A DNA stretch of 64,000 bases from Serinicoccus hydrothermalis (GTDB lineage: Bacteria > Actinomycetota > Actinomycetes > Actinomycetales > Dermatophilaceae). Location of the stretch: the NCBI RefSeq assembly GCF_001685415.1, contig NZ_CP014989.1, forward strand, positions 1 to 64,000, in the 5' to 3' direction. The number at the start of each line of letters is the position of its first letter. Position 1 is the stretch's first letter. The notes beneath the pieces were generated by a model. The model ran no database searches. It was not told the origin of the DNA and saw only the letters and a program-made list of their open reading frames with translations. A program made the position numbers and the translations under genes. This document shows positions 9,736 to 21,478 of the stretch, in pieces.

Positions 9736-11313
9736 ATGATGCTGTCCCGTCGTCGGGGCACGCTGGCCGCTGCAGCGGCCGCTGCCCTCACCGCCTCCGC
9801 CGTGGTCGCCGCTCCGTCCGGAGCCGCTCCGGCGAAGAACGGGTGCGAGAACCGCACCAACAACACCTACGCCAAGCTGCTGGAGTGCGTCAGGGTCGAC
9901 GGTGTGATGGAGCACCTGGAGGCCCTCCAGCAGATCGCGGACGACAACGGCGGCAACCGTGCCGCCCAGTCGCCGGGCTACGACGCGAGCGTCGACTACG
10001 TGGTCGACGTGCTCGAGGCGGCCGGGTGGTCGGCCGAGGTGGTGCCGTTCACCTATGCCGCCGTCGACTCCGCCCTCACGCAGCTCTCGCCGGACCAGGC
10101 GGAGTTCCCGCACGCGGACGCCACGGGCACCGGCGAGGGCGACGTCACCGCCGAGGTCGTGCCGGTGGACGTCAACCTCGACCCGCCCCGCGCCAACTCC
10201 AGCGGTTGCGAGGCGCAGGACTTCGCCGACTTCCCCACGGGAGCGATCGCGCTCGTCCAGCGTGGGTCGTGCGCCTTCTCCGTCAAGGCGCTCAACGCCG
10301 AGGCCGCGGGTGCGTCCGCCGTCGTCATCTTCAACCAGGGCGACTCCGACGCCGCCGACCGTACCGGGGTGGTCAACCCGACCCTGGGAGGCGAGGGTGT
10401 CGTCGACATCCCCGTCGTCGGGACCTCCTTCGCCGCCGGCCAGTCCCTCGCCCAGGACGGCTCCACGGCGAGGGTGGCGGTCGACTTCTACGACGCGACC
10501 TCGTACAACGTGATCGGCGAGCTCGCCGGACGGACCGACGGCAACGTCGTCATGGCCGGAGCCCATCTCGACTCGGTCACCGTCGGGCCGGGCATCAACG
10601 ACAACGGGTCCGGTTCGGCCGGCCTGCTCGAGGTGGCACAGCAGATGAGCAAGAGCCGCCCGCACAACACCGTGCGCTTCGCGTGGTGGGGAGCCGAGGA
10701 GCTCGGGCTGCTGGGTTCCCGGGCGTGGGTGGACCAGCGCAGCGAGTCCGAGCTCGAGGACATCGCTCTCTACCTCAACTTCGACATGATCGGGTCGCCG
10801 AACTACTACCTCGGTGTCTACGACGCCGACGAGTCGAGCTTCGCCGCCCCGGTCGTCGTCCCCGAGGGCTCGGAGGACATCGAGGAGACGTTCGAGTCGT
10901 TCTACACCCTCCGTGGCGAGCCCTACGACGACTCGGCGTTCAGCGGTCGCAGCGACTACCAGGCGTTCATCGACAACGGCATCCCCTCGGGTGGGCTCTT
11001 CACCGGTGCCGAGGTGGTCAAGACTGCCGAGCAGCAGGAGATCTGGGGCGGGACCGCGGGTGAGTCCTTCGACCAGTGCTACCACCAGGCGTGCGACACC
11101 ATCGGCAACATCGACGAGGACGCGCTGGACGTCAACGCCGACGCGGTGGCCTTCGCGGTCTTCCGCTACGCGGCGTCGACGGAGGCCGTCAACGGGGTGC
11201 CCGGACGCGCCATCCCGGGGAAGTTCGAGATCCCCGCTCCCGCAGGTCCGGAGCACACCTTCGCCGGCCCGCTGGGCGGCGACGAGCACGACCACGAGGC
11301 AGAGCGCGAGTGA
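9736..11313 (+). CDS. Secreted M28-family zinc aminopeptidase with PA domain
   Basis: Exported metallo-aminopeptidase, 525 aa. A signal peptide with RRR and a long Ala-rich core ends near APSGAAPA (residue ~32). A protease-associated domain (about 130-255) contains GAIALVQRGSCAFSVKALNAE. The M28 catalytic domain follows, with all expected zinc and catalytic residues: His277, Asp289, Glu321/Glu322, Asp350 and His450. The closest recognised type is the Streptomyces griseus aminopeptidase/YwaD group. AAGGAG lies just before the ATG at 9736; a second ATG follows directly at 9739. A hairpin at 11339 closes the unit. Its His/Glu-rich end (DEHDHEAERE) could bind metal. Confidence 0.94.
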   Translation: MMLSRRRGTLAAAAAAALTASAVVAAPSGAAPAKNGCENRTNNTYAKLLECVRVDGVMEHLEALQQIADDNGGNRAAQSPGYDASVDYVVDVLEAAGWSAEVVPFTYAAVDSALTQLSPDQAEFPHADATGTGEGDVTAEVVPVDVNLDPPRANSSGCEAQDFADFPTGAIALVQRGSCAFSVKALNAEAAGASAVVIFNQGDSDAADRTGVVNPTLGGEGVVDIPVVGTSFAAGQSLAQDGSTARVAVDFYDATSYNVIGELAGRTDGNVVMAGAHLDSVTVGPGINDNGSGSAGLLEVAQQMSKSRPHNTVRFAWWGAEELGLLGSRAWVDQRSESELEDIALYLNFDMIGSPNYYLGVYDADESSFAAPVVVPEGSEDIEETFESFYTLRGEPYDDSAFSGRSDYQAFIDNGIPSGGLFTGAEVVKTAEQQEIWGGTAGESFDQCYHQACDTIGNIDEDALDVNADAVAFAVFRYAASTEAVNGVPGRAIPGKFEIPAPAGPEHTFAGPLGGDEHDHEAERE

Positions 11314-11338
11314 CGCCCTGACCTACACCCTCGGTGCC

Positions 11339-11372
11339 GGAGGCCCGGCGGGCACCAGCCCGTCGGGCCTCC
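11339..11372 (+). terminator. Hairpin terminator after the M28 peptidase gene
   Basis: GGAGGCCCG at 11339-11347 pairs perfectly with CGGGCCTCC at 11364-11372. It starts 25 bp after the stop codon at 11313. No T-tract follows. Confidence 0.6.
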
Positions 11373-11467
11373 GGGCTCCTTCCGTCACGGGCCGGATCCC
11401 CCCGGTGGCAGGGGGGCCACGGGGTGCCCGGCCGCGCTCCCGGGCGGCCTGACCTAGCCTGAGCGGT

Positions 11468-12679
11468 ATGCCGCTCGACGTCGACGCCGTCCGTGCCCAG
11501 TTCCCCTCGCTCGCCGGCGGGACCGCCTTCTTCGACGGGCCCGGGGGGTCCCAGACGCCGCGCGCCGTCGCGGACGCGGTGGCGAGCACCCTGACCAGCG
11601 CCATCTCCAACCGGGGCACGGTGACCGGCTCCGAGCGACGGGCCGATGACACGGTCGCGCAGGCCCGGGAGGCGATGGGCGACTTCCTGGGGGTCGACCC
11701 CGCGACGGTCGTCTTCGGCCGGAGCATGACCGCACTGACCATGAACCTCGCGCGCACGCTGGCCCGCTGCCAGGGCTGGGGGCCTGGGGACGAGGTCGTC
11801 GTCACCTCGCTCGACCACGACGGCAACATCCGCCCGTGGGTGAACGCCGCGCTCGCGGTCGGCGCCACCGTGCGCTGGGCCGAGGTCGACCCCGCCACCG
11901 GCGAGCTGCCCGTCGAGGCGGTCGGCTCCGTCCTGTCGGAGCGCACGCGCCTCGTGGCCGTCACCGGGGCCGCCAACCTCATCGGCACCCGGCCGGACCT
12001 CCCCGCGATCAGCGAGGCGGTGCACGACGTCGGCGCGCTGCTGCACGTCGACGCCGTCCACCTGGCGGCCCACGACCGGATCGACGCCGCGGCCCTGGGC
12101 GCCGACCTGCTGTCCTGCTCCCCCTACAAGTTCTTCGGCCCGCACCTCGGGGTGCAGACCGGTCGGGCCGAGCTGCTGGAGCAGCTGCGCCCGGACAAGC
12201 TCCTCCCGTCGAGCGACGCCGTGCCGGAGCGCTTCGAGCTCGGCACGCTGCCCTACGAGCTGCTGGCCGGCACCACTGCCGCGGTGGACTTCATCGCCTC
12301 CCTCGGGGAGGGGACCACCCGCGCCGAGCGACTCACCGCCGCCTTCGCCGCCGTCGAGGAGCACGAGGACGCGATGCGTCGTCGCGCGGAGGAGGGGCTG
12401 GCGCAGATCCCCGGCCTGACCCTGTGGTCCCGCGCCGCGCACCGCACCCCCACGCTGCTGTTCACCGTCGAGGGCGTCGAGCCGGCCGCGATCCACCGTC
12501 ATCTCGCGACGCTGGACGTCAACGCGCCGGCCTCGCACTTCTACGCCTGGGAGCTCTCGCACCGCCTCGGCCTCGGGCCGGCCGGCGGCGTCCGGGTCGG
12601 GATGGCGCCCTACACCACGGCCGACGAGGTCGACCGCCTCCTCGAGGGCGTCCGCCAGGTCGTCCCCTCGGCCGGGTAG
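11468..12679 (+). CDS. Cysteine desulfurase-like class V aminotransferase
   Basis: PLP-dependent enzyme of 403 aa in the aminotransferase class V fold. The N-terminus has FFDGPGGSQTPRAV, the middle has the PLP-phosphate region TGAANLIGTRPDL and the Asp/His pair HVDAVHLAAHD, and the Schiff-base lysine is Lys221 in SPYKFFGPH. These features match the cysteine desulfurase-like subgroup (TIGR01976 type) rather than SufS or IscS, and no Suf or Isc scaffold gene is near. The reaction is not established for this subgroup. It stands alone between the M28 terminator and the proS leader; the start at 11468 has only a weak ribosome site. Confidence 0.88.
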   Translation: MPLDVDAVRAQFPSLAGGTAFFDGPGGSQTPRAVADAVASTLTSAISNRGTVTGSERRADDTVAQAREAMGDFLGVDPATVVFGRSMTALTMNLARTLARCQGWGPGDEVVVTSLDHDGNIRPWVNAALAVGATVRWAEVDPATGELPVEAVGSVLSERTRLVAVTGAANLIGTRPDLPAISEAVHDVGALLHVDAVHLAAHDRIDAAALGADLLSCSPYKFFGPHLGVQTGRAELLEQLRPDKLLPSSDAVPERFELGTLPYELLAGTTAAVDFIASLGEGTTRAERLTAAFAAVEEHEDAMRRRAEEGLAQIPGLTLWSRAAHRTPTLLFTVEGVEPAAIHRHLATLDVNAPASHFYAWELSHRLGLGPAGGVRVGMAPYTTADEVDRLLEGVRQVVPSAG

Positions 12680-12707
12680 CAACAAGGGCAAGGAGACCCC
12701 CGGTCGG

Positions 12708-12767
12708 GCGGGGGGCGGGGCGCAAACCCGTCGAACCGCCGCGGGGGGCGGGGCGCAAACCCGTCGA
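12708..12767. repeat. Two direct copies of a 27-bp G-rich repeat
   Basis: Identical 27-bp units at 12708-12734 and 12741-12767, 33 bp apart start to start. Each starts with GCGGGGGGCGGGGCG and ends in CAAACCCGTCGA. They lie in the 191-bp gap between the class V enzyme and proS, which otherwise holds only a GGCATACC word at 12823 and the proS ribosome site. No protein reads through them convincingly. Confidence 0.9.
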
Positions 12768-12870
12768 GCCGCGCCGTGGCCGGCAGGTACCCTCGTAGCG
12801 CCCGTGGCGTGCGGCATACCGTGACGCCGCGGACGCCCGAGCACCGACCCACCCGAGGAGACCCGCCACC

Positions 12871-14658
12871 GTGACGCGCCCCCTGCGCCTGTCGACCCTG
12901 TTCCTGCGGACCCTGCGCGAGGACCCGGCCGACGCCGAGCTGCCCGGGCACAAGCTGCTCGTGCGGGCCGGCTACATCCGGCGCGCCGCGCCCGGCATCT
13001 ACTCCTGGATGCCGCTGGGGCTGCGGGTCCTGCGCAAGGTCGAGCGCATCGTGCGCGAGGAGATGGACGCCATCGGCGGCCAGGAGCTGTCCTTCCCCGC
13101 GCTGCTCCCGCGCGAGCCCTACGAGGCGACCAACAGGTGGACCGAGTACGGCCCCAACCTCTTCCGCCTCCACGACCGCAAGGGGGTCGACATGCTGCTC
13201 GGCCCCACGCACGAGGAGATGTTCACCCTCGCGGTCAAAGACATGTTCAGCTCCTACAAGGAGCTGCCGCTCACGCTCTACCAGATCCAGACGAAGTACC
13301 GCGACGAGGCGCGTCCCCGCGCCGGGCTGCTGCGCGGGCGCGAGTTCATCATGAAGGACTCCTACTCCTTCGACGTCGGCGACGACGGGCTCGACGAGGC
13401 CTACCAGCGCCACCGCGAGGCCTACATCAAGATGTTCGACCGGCTCGGCTTCGACTACGTCATCGTGCACGCCGACTCCGGCGCGATGGGCGGGTCCGCG
13501 AGCGAGGAGTTCCTCGCCGTCAGCCCGGTGGGCGAGGACACCTTCGTGCGCTGCGAGGCGTCCGGGTATGCCGCCAACGTCGAGGCGGTCGTCGTGCCCC
13601 GGGCCCCTGCCGTCGACGAGGCCACGGTGGCGGCCACCCCGGCGGCCCACGTCGAGGACACGCCGGACAGCCCCACGATCGCGACCCTGGTGTCGCAGGC
13701 CGACGCGCTGCACCCGCGCTCGGACGGGCGCGGGTGGACCGCCGCCGACACGCTCAAGAACGTCGTCGTCCTGCTGACCCACCCCGACGGCAGCACCGAG
13801 CCCCTGGCGATCGGACTGCCGGGCGACCGCGACGTCGACGCCAAGCGGCTCGAGGCGCAGGTGGCGCCCGCCGACTGGCGCCCCTTCGAGGCGGCCGACT
13901 TCGCGGCATACCCCATGCTGGCCAAGGGCTACATCGGGCCGGGCGTGCTGGGCGAGGAGCGCTCATCCGGCATCAGGTACCTCCTCGACCCCTCCGTGGC
14001 GGAGGGCTCGGCCTGGGTGACGGGCGCCGACGAGCACGGCAAGCACGTCTTCGACCTCGTCCTGGGCCGCGACTTCACCGCGGACGGCACCATCCAGGCC
14101 GGTGAGATCCGCGAGGGCGACCCCAGCCCGGACGGCGCCGGACCGCTCACCCTGGCGCGGGGCATCGAGATGGGCCACATCTTCCAGCTCGGGCGCAAGT
14201 ATGCCGAGGCGCTCGACCTCAAGGTGCTGGACGAGAACGGCAAGCTCGTCACCGTGACGATGGGCTCCTACGGCGTGGGGGTCTCGCGTGCCGTCGCCGC
14301 CGTCGCGGAGGCGACGCATGACGAGCTCGGCCTGGTGTGGCCGCGGGAGCTCGCTCCCGCCGACGTGCACGTCGTGGCGACGGGCAAGGACGCGGCCGTC
14401 TTCGACCACGCCGGCGGCCTCGTCGACCAGCTCGCCGCCGAGGGCGTCGAGGTGATCTACGACGACCGGCCCAAGGTCAGCCCCGGGGTGAAGTTCAAGG
14501 ACGCCGAGCTGCTCGGCGTGCCCACGATCGTCGTGGTCGGCAAGGGACTGGCGGACGGCGTGCTGGAGCTCAAGGACCGGCGCACCGGCGAGCGCCAGGA
14601 CGTGCCGGTCGACGCCGCGGTGGAGCAGATCCTGGCGGCGGTCCGCCCCGGCGCGTGA
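12871..14658 (+). CDS. proS: Proline--tRNA ligase
   Basis: Charges tRNA-Pro with proline; cytoplasmic class II synthetase, 595 aa, the usual size for the bacterial form with an editing insert. Motif 1 region [17 protein letters not shown], motif 2 region [25 protein letters not shown] and the motif 3 area [13 protein letters not shown] are all clear. The INS editing domain occupies about residues 225-390, between motifs 2 and 3. The start is GTG at 12871 with GAGGAG about 10 bases upstream. The stop overlaps the next gene's GTG start as GTGA. Confidence 0.97.
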   Translation: MTRPLRLSTLFLRTLREDPADAELPGHKLLVRAGYIRRAAPGIYSWMPLGLRVLRKVERIVREEMDAIGGQELSFPALLPREPYEATNRWTEYGPNLFRLHDRKGVDMLLGPTHEEMFTLAVKDMFSSYKELPLTLYQIQTKYRDEARPRAGLLRGREFIMKDSYSFDVGDDGLDEAYQRHREAYIKMFDRLGFDYVIVHADSGAMGGSASEEFLAVSPVGEDTFVRCEASGYAANVEAVVVPRAPAVDEATVAATPAAHVEDTPDSPTIATLVSQADALHPRSDGRGWTAADTLKNVVVLLTHPDGSTEPLAIGLPGDRDVDAKRLEAQVAPADWRPFEAADFAAYPMLAKGYIGPGVLGEERSSGIRYLLDPSVAEGSAWVTGADEHGKHVFDLVLGRDFTADGTIQAGEIREGDPSPDGAGPLTLARGIEMGHIFQLGRKYAEALDLKVLDENGKLVTVTMGSYGVGVSRAVAAVAEATHDELGLVWPRELAPADVHVVATGKDAAVFDHAGGLVDQLAAEGVEVIYDDRPKVSPGVKFKDAELLGVPTIVVVGKGLADGVLELKDRRTGERQDVPVDAAVEQILAAVRPGA

Positions 14659-15449
14659 TCGAGGGGCTCGAGCCCGGAACCCTCGCCTTCCTCGCCCTGG
14701 CCGGCTTCGCGGCCGGGTTCATCGACGCGGTCGTGGGTGGGGGAGGGCTCGTGCAGCTCCCGGCGCTGCTCGTGGGGCTCCCCGGCGCGACGCCGGTGCA
14801 GCTGCTCGCCACCAACAAGCTCGGCTCGATCTGCGGCACCTCGGTGAGCTCGGTCACCTACTTCCGCCGCATCCGCCCGGACCTGCGCACCGCCGTCCCG
14901 CTGGCCCTCGCCGCCTTCGTGGGCAGCGCCGCGGGTGCCGCGCTCGCCTTCCTCATCAGCAAGGAGGCCTTCAACCCGATCATCCTCGTGGTGCTCGTGG
15001 CCGTCGGGGCCTACACGCTGCTCAAGCCCTCGATGGGTCAGCTGCAGGCGCTGCGCTTCGGTCACGCCCGGCGCCGCCACCTGGGCACGGCGGTCATCAT
15101 CGGGCTCGTCGTCGGCGCCTACGACGGGGCGCTCGGCCCCGGGACCGGCTCCTTCTTCGTCTTCGCCCTGGTCAGCGCCCTCGGGTATGGCTTCCTCGAG
15201 GCGAGCGCGAAGGCCAAGATCGCGAACCTCGCCACGAACCTCGCGGCGCTCGTGGTCTTCGTCCCGCAGGGCGCGGTGATCTGGTCGGTGGGGCTGCTCC
15301 TCGGCGCCGGCAACGTCCTCGGTGGTTACCTCGGCGCGCGGGTCGCCGTGGCCCGGGGCAGCCGCTTCGTGCGCGTCGTCTTCGTGGTGATCGTGCTCGC
15401 CTTCATCCTCAAGATCGGCTGGGACACCTGGAGGCAGTTCACGGGGTGA
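14655..15449 (+). CDS. TSUP/TauE-SafE family membrane permease
   Basis: Integral membrane protein of 264 aa with about seven to eight hydrophobic segments. The first half has [22 protein letters not shown], the second [22 protein letters not shown]; this repeated glycine-rich half-motif is the mark of the TauE/SafE family of sulfite/organosulfur-type anion exporters. The actual substrate is unknown. The GTG at 14655 overlaps the proS stop (GTGA), so the two are translationally coupled, although their functions are not obviously linked. Its 3' end overlaps the convergent CapA gene by 11 bp. Confidence 0.88.
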   Translation: MIEGLEPGTLAFLALAGFAAGFIDAVVGGGGLVQLPALLVGLPGATPVQLLATNKLGSICGTSVSSVTYFRRIRPDLRTAVPLALAAFVGSAAGAALAFLISKEAFNPIILVVLVAVGAYTLLKPSMGQLQALRFGHARRRHLGTAVIIGLVVGAYDGALGPGTGSFFVFALVSALGYGFLEASAKAKIANLATNLAALVVFVPQGAVIWSVGLLLGAGNVLGGYLGARVAVARGSRFVRVVFVVIVLAFILKIGWDTWRQFTG

Positions 15450-16746
15450 GGGTCGAGGACGCCAGCGCGCGCGCACCGCACCCGCCGAGCAGGTCGACGG
15501 CGGACGTCGTGCGCTCCCAGGTCTCGGGGGCGGACTCGGGCCGGACGAGCCGCACCACGTGGCTGGGCCCCTCGGGGGTGATCTCCACCCGGGTCGGGTG
15601 GTAGGCCAGCTCGGTGGTGACAGCCCCGCCCTCGTCGCCGCGCACCGTGAGGACGGCGACCATCCCCTCCTGCGTGCCCGGTGCCAGGGCGGGGTTCACC
15701 TCGTGGCCCTGGTTGGACAGGAAGTTGCCCATCCCGTAGAGGACGTGGCCGCCGTCGATGCGCTCGCAGGGCTGGACCACGTGCACGTGCGTGCCGAGGA
15801 CGGCGTCGACGTCGGGCGACCCCAGCAGCTCGCGCGCCAGGCGCGTCTGGTCCTGCGTCGGCTCCACCTGGTACTCCTGGCCCCAGTGCATCGACACGAC
15901 CACCACGTCGACCCCGGCCGCCCGCGCGGCGCGGGCCTGCTCGCGTATGCCCTCGCTGCCGATCGAGGGCCAGGACGCCAGCTCGAGCCAGGGCGCCTCT
16001 CCCGGGACGTGCGTCGTGGGGCTGCCGTCGTTGGGGTAGGTGTAGGTGTAGGCGAGGTGCGCGACGGTGACGTCGTCGCGGCCCGCCACCGGCACCTCGT
16101 AGAGCTCCGCCTCGCCGGCGCGGTCCTGCGAGGCGGTCGGCCCGGCATACCCCATGCCGGCCCCGCGGACCACCTGCTCGGTGGCGGCCAGACCCTCGAG
16201 GCCCCGGTCCATCGTGTGGTTGGAGGCGAAGTCGCACCCGTCGACACCGGCGTCCGCGAGCGCCTCCGCCACCTCGTGCGGGGAGTTGAAGGCCAGGACG
16301 TCCGGGGCCGTCAGGGCGGTGTCGTCGGCCGACAGCGGCGTCTCGAGGTGGCAGAGGGTGAGGTCCGCGGCACCGAGCAGGTCCCGCACGTCGGCGAGCA
16401 TGGGGGAGTAGTCGAAGGCGGCTCCCGCGCGCCCCTGCTCGGCGTAGGCCCGCGCCGACTCGTTGACCGCGTGGTGGGGCAGGATGTCGCCGGTCGCCGC
16501 GATGGTGATCTCGAAGGCGCCGTCCTGTGGCCCCGGGTCGGTGGTGCGGGCGGCGTCGGGGGAGACGGTCGGGTCGGCGGGCTCCTCGGAGGACGCGGCC
16601 GCGGTGCTCGGCGCGCTCGCGGCCGGGGTCGGTGCCGCCGGCGTCGTGGTGGGGAGGTCGCGGGCCGGGCCCGCGGTGCAGCCGAGCAGCGCGGAGGGGA
16701 CGAGCATGATCGCCGCGAGCCGACCGACCACGCCCGCGGACCTCAC
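15439..16746 (-). CDS. CapA family lipoprotein (PGA_cap metallophosphatase fold)
   Basis: Predicted lipoprotein of 435 aa. The start GTG at 16746 overlaps the upstream LCP stop as GTGA and gives a signal peptide ending in LLGC with Cys23, followed by a Thr/Pro/Ala-rich linker to about residue 75. The catalytic-like domain begins ITIAATGDILPHHAVN and holds CHLETPLS, ASNHTMDRG, VSMHWGQEYQ, LGTHVHVVQP and GMGNFLSNQ, the conserved metal-site blocks of the CapA/PgsA family. Named for poly-gamma-glutamate capsule synthesis, but no capB/capC genes are here, so that role is not supported. Its coupling to an LCP protein suggests action on a cell wall polymer. Confidence 0.9.
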   Translation of the reverse strand: MRSAGVVGRLAAIMLVPSALLGCTAGPARDLPTTTPAAPTPAASAPSTAAASSEEPADPTVSPDAARTTDPGPQDGAFEITIAATGDILPHHAVNESARAYAEQGRAGAAFDYSPMLADVRDLLGAADLTLCHLETPLSADDTALTAPDVLAFNSPHEVAEALADAGVDGCDFASNHTMDRGLEGLAATEQVVRGAGMGYAGPTASQDRAGEAELYEVPVAGRDDVTVAHLAYTYTYPNDGSPTTHVPGEAPWLELASWPSIGSEGIREQARAARAAGVDVVVVSMHWGQEYQVEPTQDQTRLARELLGSPDVDAVLGTHVHVVQPCERIDGGHVLYGMGNFLSNQGHEVNPALAPGTQEGMVAVLTVRGDEGGAVTTELAYHPTRVEITPEGPSHVVRLVRPESAPETWERTTSAVDLLGGCGARALASSTLTP

Positions 16747-17882
16747 GGGGCGTACCCGCTGCCCCAGCGCTCGACATACTCCTCGAGGGAGTCCTCCCGC
16801 AGGGCCGTGCCGAGCGCGGCGGTCTGCTCCCGGTCGACGATGTTGACCGACTGGCCCTGGATCATGTCGAAGCCGGTGATGGGCACCATGAGGGAGAGGG
16901 TGTCCTCCGGGTCCAGCTCCCGCAGCAGCGGGGTGAGCGCCACGAAGTCGCGCAGGTCGAGGTCGCCGGTGACCTTCACGTTGTCGTGCAGGTGCTCCAC
17001 GAGCTCGGGGAAGGCGCGCGGGTCGTCCGCGAGACGCTCCTGCAGCCGGCCCATCATGCCGATGATGACCGCCCGCTGGCGCTCGGTCCGGTCCAGGTCG
17101 CCGAGCGGCAGGCCCTTGCGCTGGCGGGAGTAGATGAGGCCGTCGGTGTTCTCCAGCCAGATCTGTCCCTCGTCGAAGACGACCTGACGCCCGGTCGAGC
17201 CCACCGTCACCGACGACGCGTGCTGGTTGTCGACCTCGAAGCCCTCGAGCCACCGGGTGAGGTTGATGAACCCCTGGAAGTTGGACTGGACGACGTAGTC
17301 GATCTCGACACCGCCCAGCAGGTCGGACACGGTGCGGCGCAGGGTGTCGGTCCCGCCGAGCGCGAAGGCGGCGTTGATCTTGCCCTGGCCCATGCCCGGG
17401 ATGTCCACCCACATGTCGCGGGTCAGCGACACGAGGGCGACCTCCTCGCGGTCCTCCGGCAGGTGCATGAGCATGATCGTGTCCGAGGCGCCGGTCATCG
17501 ACCCCGGGTCGCGCGAGTCGGTGCCGACGAGCAGGATCGTCACCGGTCCGTCGGCCAGCGGCGAGTCCGGGGCGGGCTCGCTCGACCGCTCAGCGCTCGT
17601 CGTCGCCGATCCCGCCTCCGTGCTGGCCGCCGTACCCGCGCCGCTCGTCCCCTCCGGCGCCGAGGTCTGCGACGACGTGGTGGCGCTCGTGGTGCGGTCC
17701 GCCGCCGTGCCCTCGGGAGCCGGGCCGGCCGTGGCGGTCGTCGCTTCCGGGCCGGTCGGGGTGGGCTCCGGGCTCACCGCGGCGGTCGTGGGCGCGGTGT
17801 CCGAGGTGTTCCCGTCGTCGGGGCCGCAGCCGGTGAGGAGCAGGGACACGACGAGGCCGCCGGTGAGGAGAGAGGTGCGCAC
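16743..17882 (-). CDS. LytR-CpsA-Psr (LCP) family lipoprotein
   Basis: LCP enzymes move lipid-linked glycopolymers onto peptidoglycan outside the membrane. About 379 aa from the GTG at 17882, which follows AGGATGGTGGG and gives a compact lipoprotein signal ending LLLTGC (Cys19). A longer reading from GTG 17924 overlaps the previous stop as GTGA and cannot be excluded. A Thr/Ser/Ala/Pro linker runs to about residue 110. The LCP domain shows LLVGTDSRDPGSMTGASDTIML, then SLTRDMWVDIPG, GKINAAFALGG and the Arg-rich QRKGLPLGDLDRTERQRAVI, as expected for the pyrophosphate-binding pocket. It is read in tandem with CapA downstream. Confidence 0.9.
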   Translation of the reverse strand: MRTSLLTGGLVVSLLLTGCGPDDGNTSDTAPTTAAVSPEPTPTGPEATTATAGPAPEGTAADRTTSATTSSQTSAPEGTSGAGTAASTEAGSATTSAERSSEPAPDSPLADGPVTILLVGTDSRDPGSMTGASDTIMLMHLPEDREEVALVSLTRDMWVDIPGMGQGKINAAFALGGTDTLRRTVSDLLGGVEIDYVVQSNFQGFINLTRWLEGFEVDNQHASSVTVGSTGRQVVFDEGQIWLENTDGLIYSRQRKGLPLGDLDRTERQRAVIIGMMGRLQERLADDPRAFPELVEHLHDNVKVTGDLDLRDFVALTPLLRELDPEDTLSLMVPITGFDMIQGQSVNIVDREQTAALGTALREDSLEEYVERWGSGYAP

Positions 17883-17920
17883 CCCACCATCCTGGCAAAG
17901 ACGACGCCCGGGACGCAGGC

Positions 17921-19864
<1,944 letters not shown>

Positions 19865-19888
19865 ACCCCCAGTGTGCCGGGGGCGGGG

Positions 19889-20857
19889 TCAGGGCAGGTC
19901 CATGCCCGGGAAGGCGCCCTGCTGCGTCCCCAGCCGCAGGCTCCACGCCGTGGCCTCGACGGTGAGTCGCAGCACCGACTCGACCTGGTCCGGTGCCGAC
20001 CCGGCCCGGTCGGCGACGCGCAGCACCGCCGGGGCGATGTCCTGCACGACCGACCGTGCCAGCTCACGTCGGTCCGACCGGTCCGCGAGGGGCTCGGGCA
20101 GGTCGTAGCCGAGCGGTGGCACCGGCGCGGCGTCACCGGCCAGGGTGGTCAGGGTCCTGGTCACGCCCCGCAGCGGGGCGAGCACGTCCTCGTAGACCTC
20201 GCGCTCCTCGCCACCGGAGCGCGCCGCGACGACCTCGAGCGCGAAGACGGCCGGGCGGGTGCTGGCCAGCACGGGGACCGCCGCGGCACCCGTGGGCCCG
20301 ACCAGCGCCGGCCAGTCGATCCCCGCCCCCAGCCGGTCCGCGCTGAGCAGGTGCTGCGCCGAGAGGGACAGCAGCATCGCACGGTTGGTCGACGTCGACC
20401 CCGCGATGTCCGCCACCATCACCTCCCGGTCCGCGCGCAGCGCGCGTCCCAGGTCCAACGCCTCGAGGGGTCCGCTGCTCGTGACCGCCGCGTCGTCGGC
20501 CGGGGCGGCACCACTCGCGGCCGCTGCGTCGTCCGCCGGGCCCGCACCGAGCGCGGACAGCAGGGCGTCGAGCCGCTCGGCCTGGAGGCCCCAGATCTCG
20601 TCGAGCTCGTCGAGGAGGTCACGGCTGCTCTCTGCCGGCTGCACCTGCGCCAGCGTGGCGCGGTAGGTGAGGACCCGGTCGCGCGCGGCCCGGACCAGCG
20701 CGAGGTCGGGCGCGTCCGGCCCGGTCTGCTCCTCCGGCGGCTCCGGCGCCCACGGGGTGCGCAGCCGGTCCCCGCTGCAGCCGGAGAGAACCCCCGCCAC
20801 CGCGGCCCAGGCGCCGACCCGCACCGCGGTGCGACGGGAGACCGGGGCGGGTGGCAT
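19889..20857 (-). CDS. Ferritin-like (DUF4439-type) lipoprotein
   Basis: 322 aa. The ATG at 20857 has AGGA eight bases upstream; another ATG at 20866 is possible. The N-terminus (SRRTAVRVGAWAAVAGVLSGC) is a lipoprotein signal with twin arginines. The rest is largely helical and acidic. The C-terminal half, with LLSLSAQHLLSADRLG and YEDVLAPLRGVTRTL, resembles the ferritin-like domain annotated as DUF4439 in actinobacteria. A gene of this type commonly sits next to rimP there, and it does here, divergently. Function unknown; my assignment rests on context plus weak sequence likeness. It reads into YyaL after 24 bp. Confidence 0.7.
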   Translation of the reverse strand: MPPAPVSRRTAVRVGAWAAVAGVLSGCSGDRLRTPWAPEPPEEQTGPDAPDLALVRAARDRVLTYRATLAQVQPAESSRDLLDELDEIWGLQAERLDALLSALGAGPADDAAAASGAAPADDAAVTSSGPLEALDLGRALRADREVMVADIAGSTSTNRAMLLSLSAQHLLSADRLGAGIDWPALVGPTGAAAVPVLASTRPAVFALEVVAARSGGEEREVYEDVLAPLRGVTRTLTTLAGDAAPVPPLGYDLPEPLADRSDRRELARSVVQDIAPAVLRVADRAGSAPDQVESVLRLTVEATAWSLRLGTQQGAFPGMDLP

Positions 20858-20965
20858 GACCGTCATCCTCGCAGACGGTAGGGTATATGGCCCGGGCGGC
20901 ACCGCACCCGTCGCGCGAGGTGCCTGTGCGCCCCGGACACGACAGCAGAAGACGAGGAGCCCGGT

Positions 20966-21478
20966 ATGGACGCACGCGCCGCAGCCGCCACCATGACGCA
21001 GCACGCGACCGACGCGCTCGCCCGCACCGACCTGGACGTGGTCGTCGACGGGCTGTCCGTGCAGGAGGCCGGTCGCCGTCGCCTCGTCCGGGTGCTGCTG
21101 GCCAGGGACGTCTCCGGGCTGGCACCGGACGACCACACCTCACCCGTGGAGCCGCTGAGCCTGGACGAGGTCTCCGCGGCGACGCAGAGCGTGTCGGCGG
21201 CCGTGGACGCCTCCGGGGTCATGGGGGAGCGCTCCTACACCCTCGAGGTCAGCTCCTCCGGGCTGGACCGGCCGCTCACCGAATTCTCGCAGTTCCGTCG
21301 CAACGTGGGACGTCTGCTCAAGGTGACCCGCACCGACGGGAGCACCCTCACCGGCCGCCTGCAGGAGGCCGGGCCCGATCATCTGAGGATCGCCGACCAC
21401 GACCCGGTGCCGTTGTCCGAGGTGGCCAAGGCGCTGGTCCAGGTCGAGTTCACCAGCCCCGACCCAAAGGAGTCCTGA
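20966..21478 (+). CDS. rimP: Ribosome maturation factor RimP
   Basis: Cytoplasmic assembly factor for the 30S subunit, 170 aa. The conserved core is visible as [18 protein letters not shown] and [14 protein letters not shown], followed by the C-terminal SH3-like part with [22 protein letters not shown] precedes the ATG, which lies in a GGTATGG context. It opens the rimP-nusA-ylxR-infB cluster and its stop overlaps nusA as TGATG. Confidence 0.95.
   Translation: MDARAAAATMTQHATDALARTDLDVVVDGLSVQEAGRRRLVRVLLARDVSGLAPDDHTSPVEPLSLDEVSAATQSVSAAVDASGVMGERSYTLEVSSSGLDRPLTEFSQFRRNVGRLLKVTRTDGSTLTGRLQEAGPDHLRIADHDPVPLSEVAKALVQVEFTSPDPKES

Noticed and set aside
11468-12679. IscS/SufS cysteine desulfurase for iron-sulfur assembly
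   Set aside because: No scaffold or carrier genes are near and the motifs fit the desulfurase-like subgroup whose reaction is not established.
15439-16746. Capsule (poly-gamma-glutamate) biosynthesis locus
   Set aside because: Only a CapA-fold protein is present; CapB and CapC synthase genes are missing.
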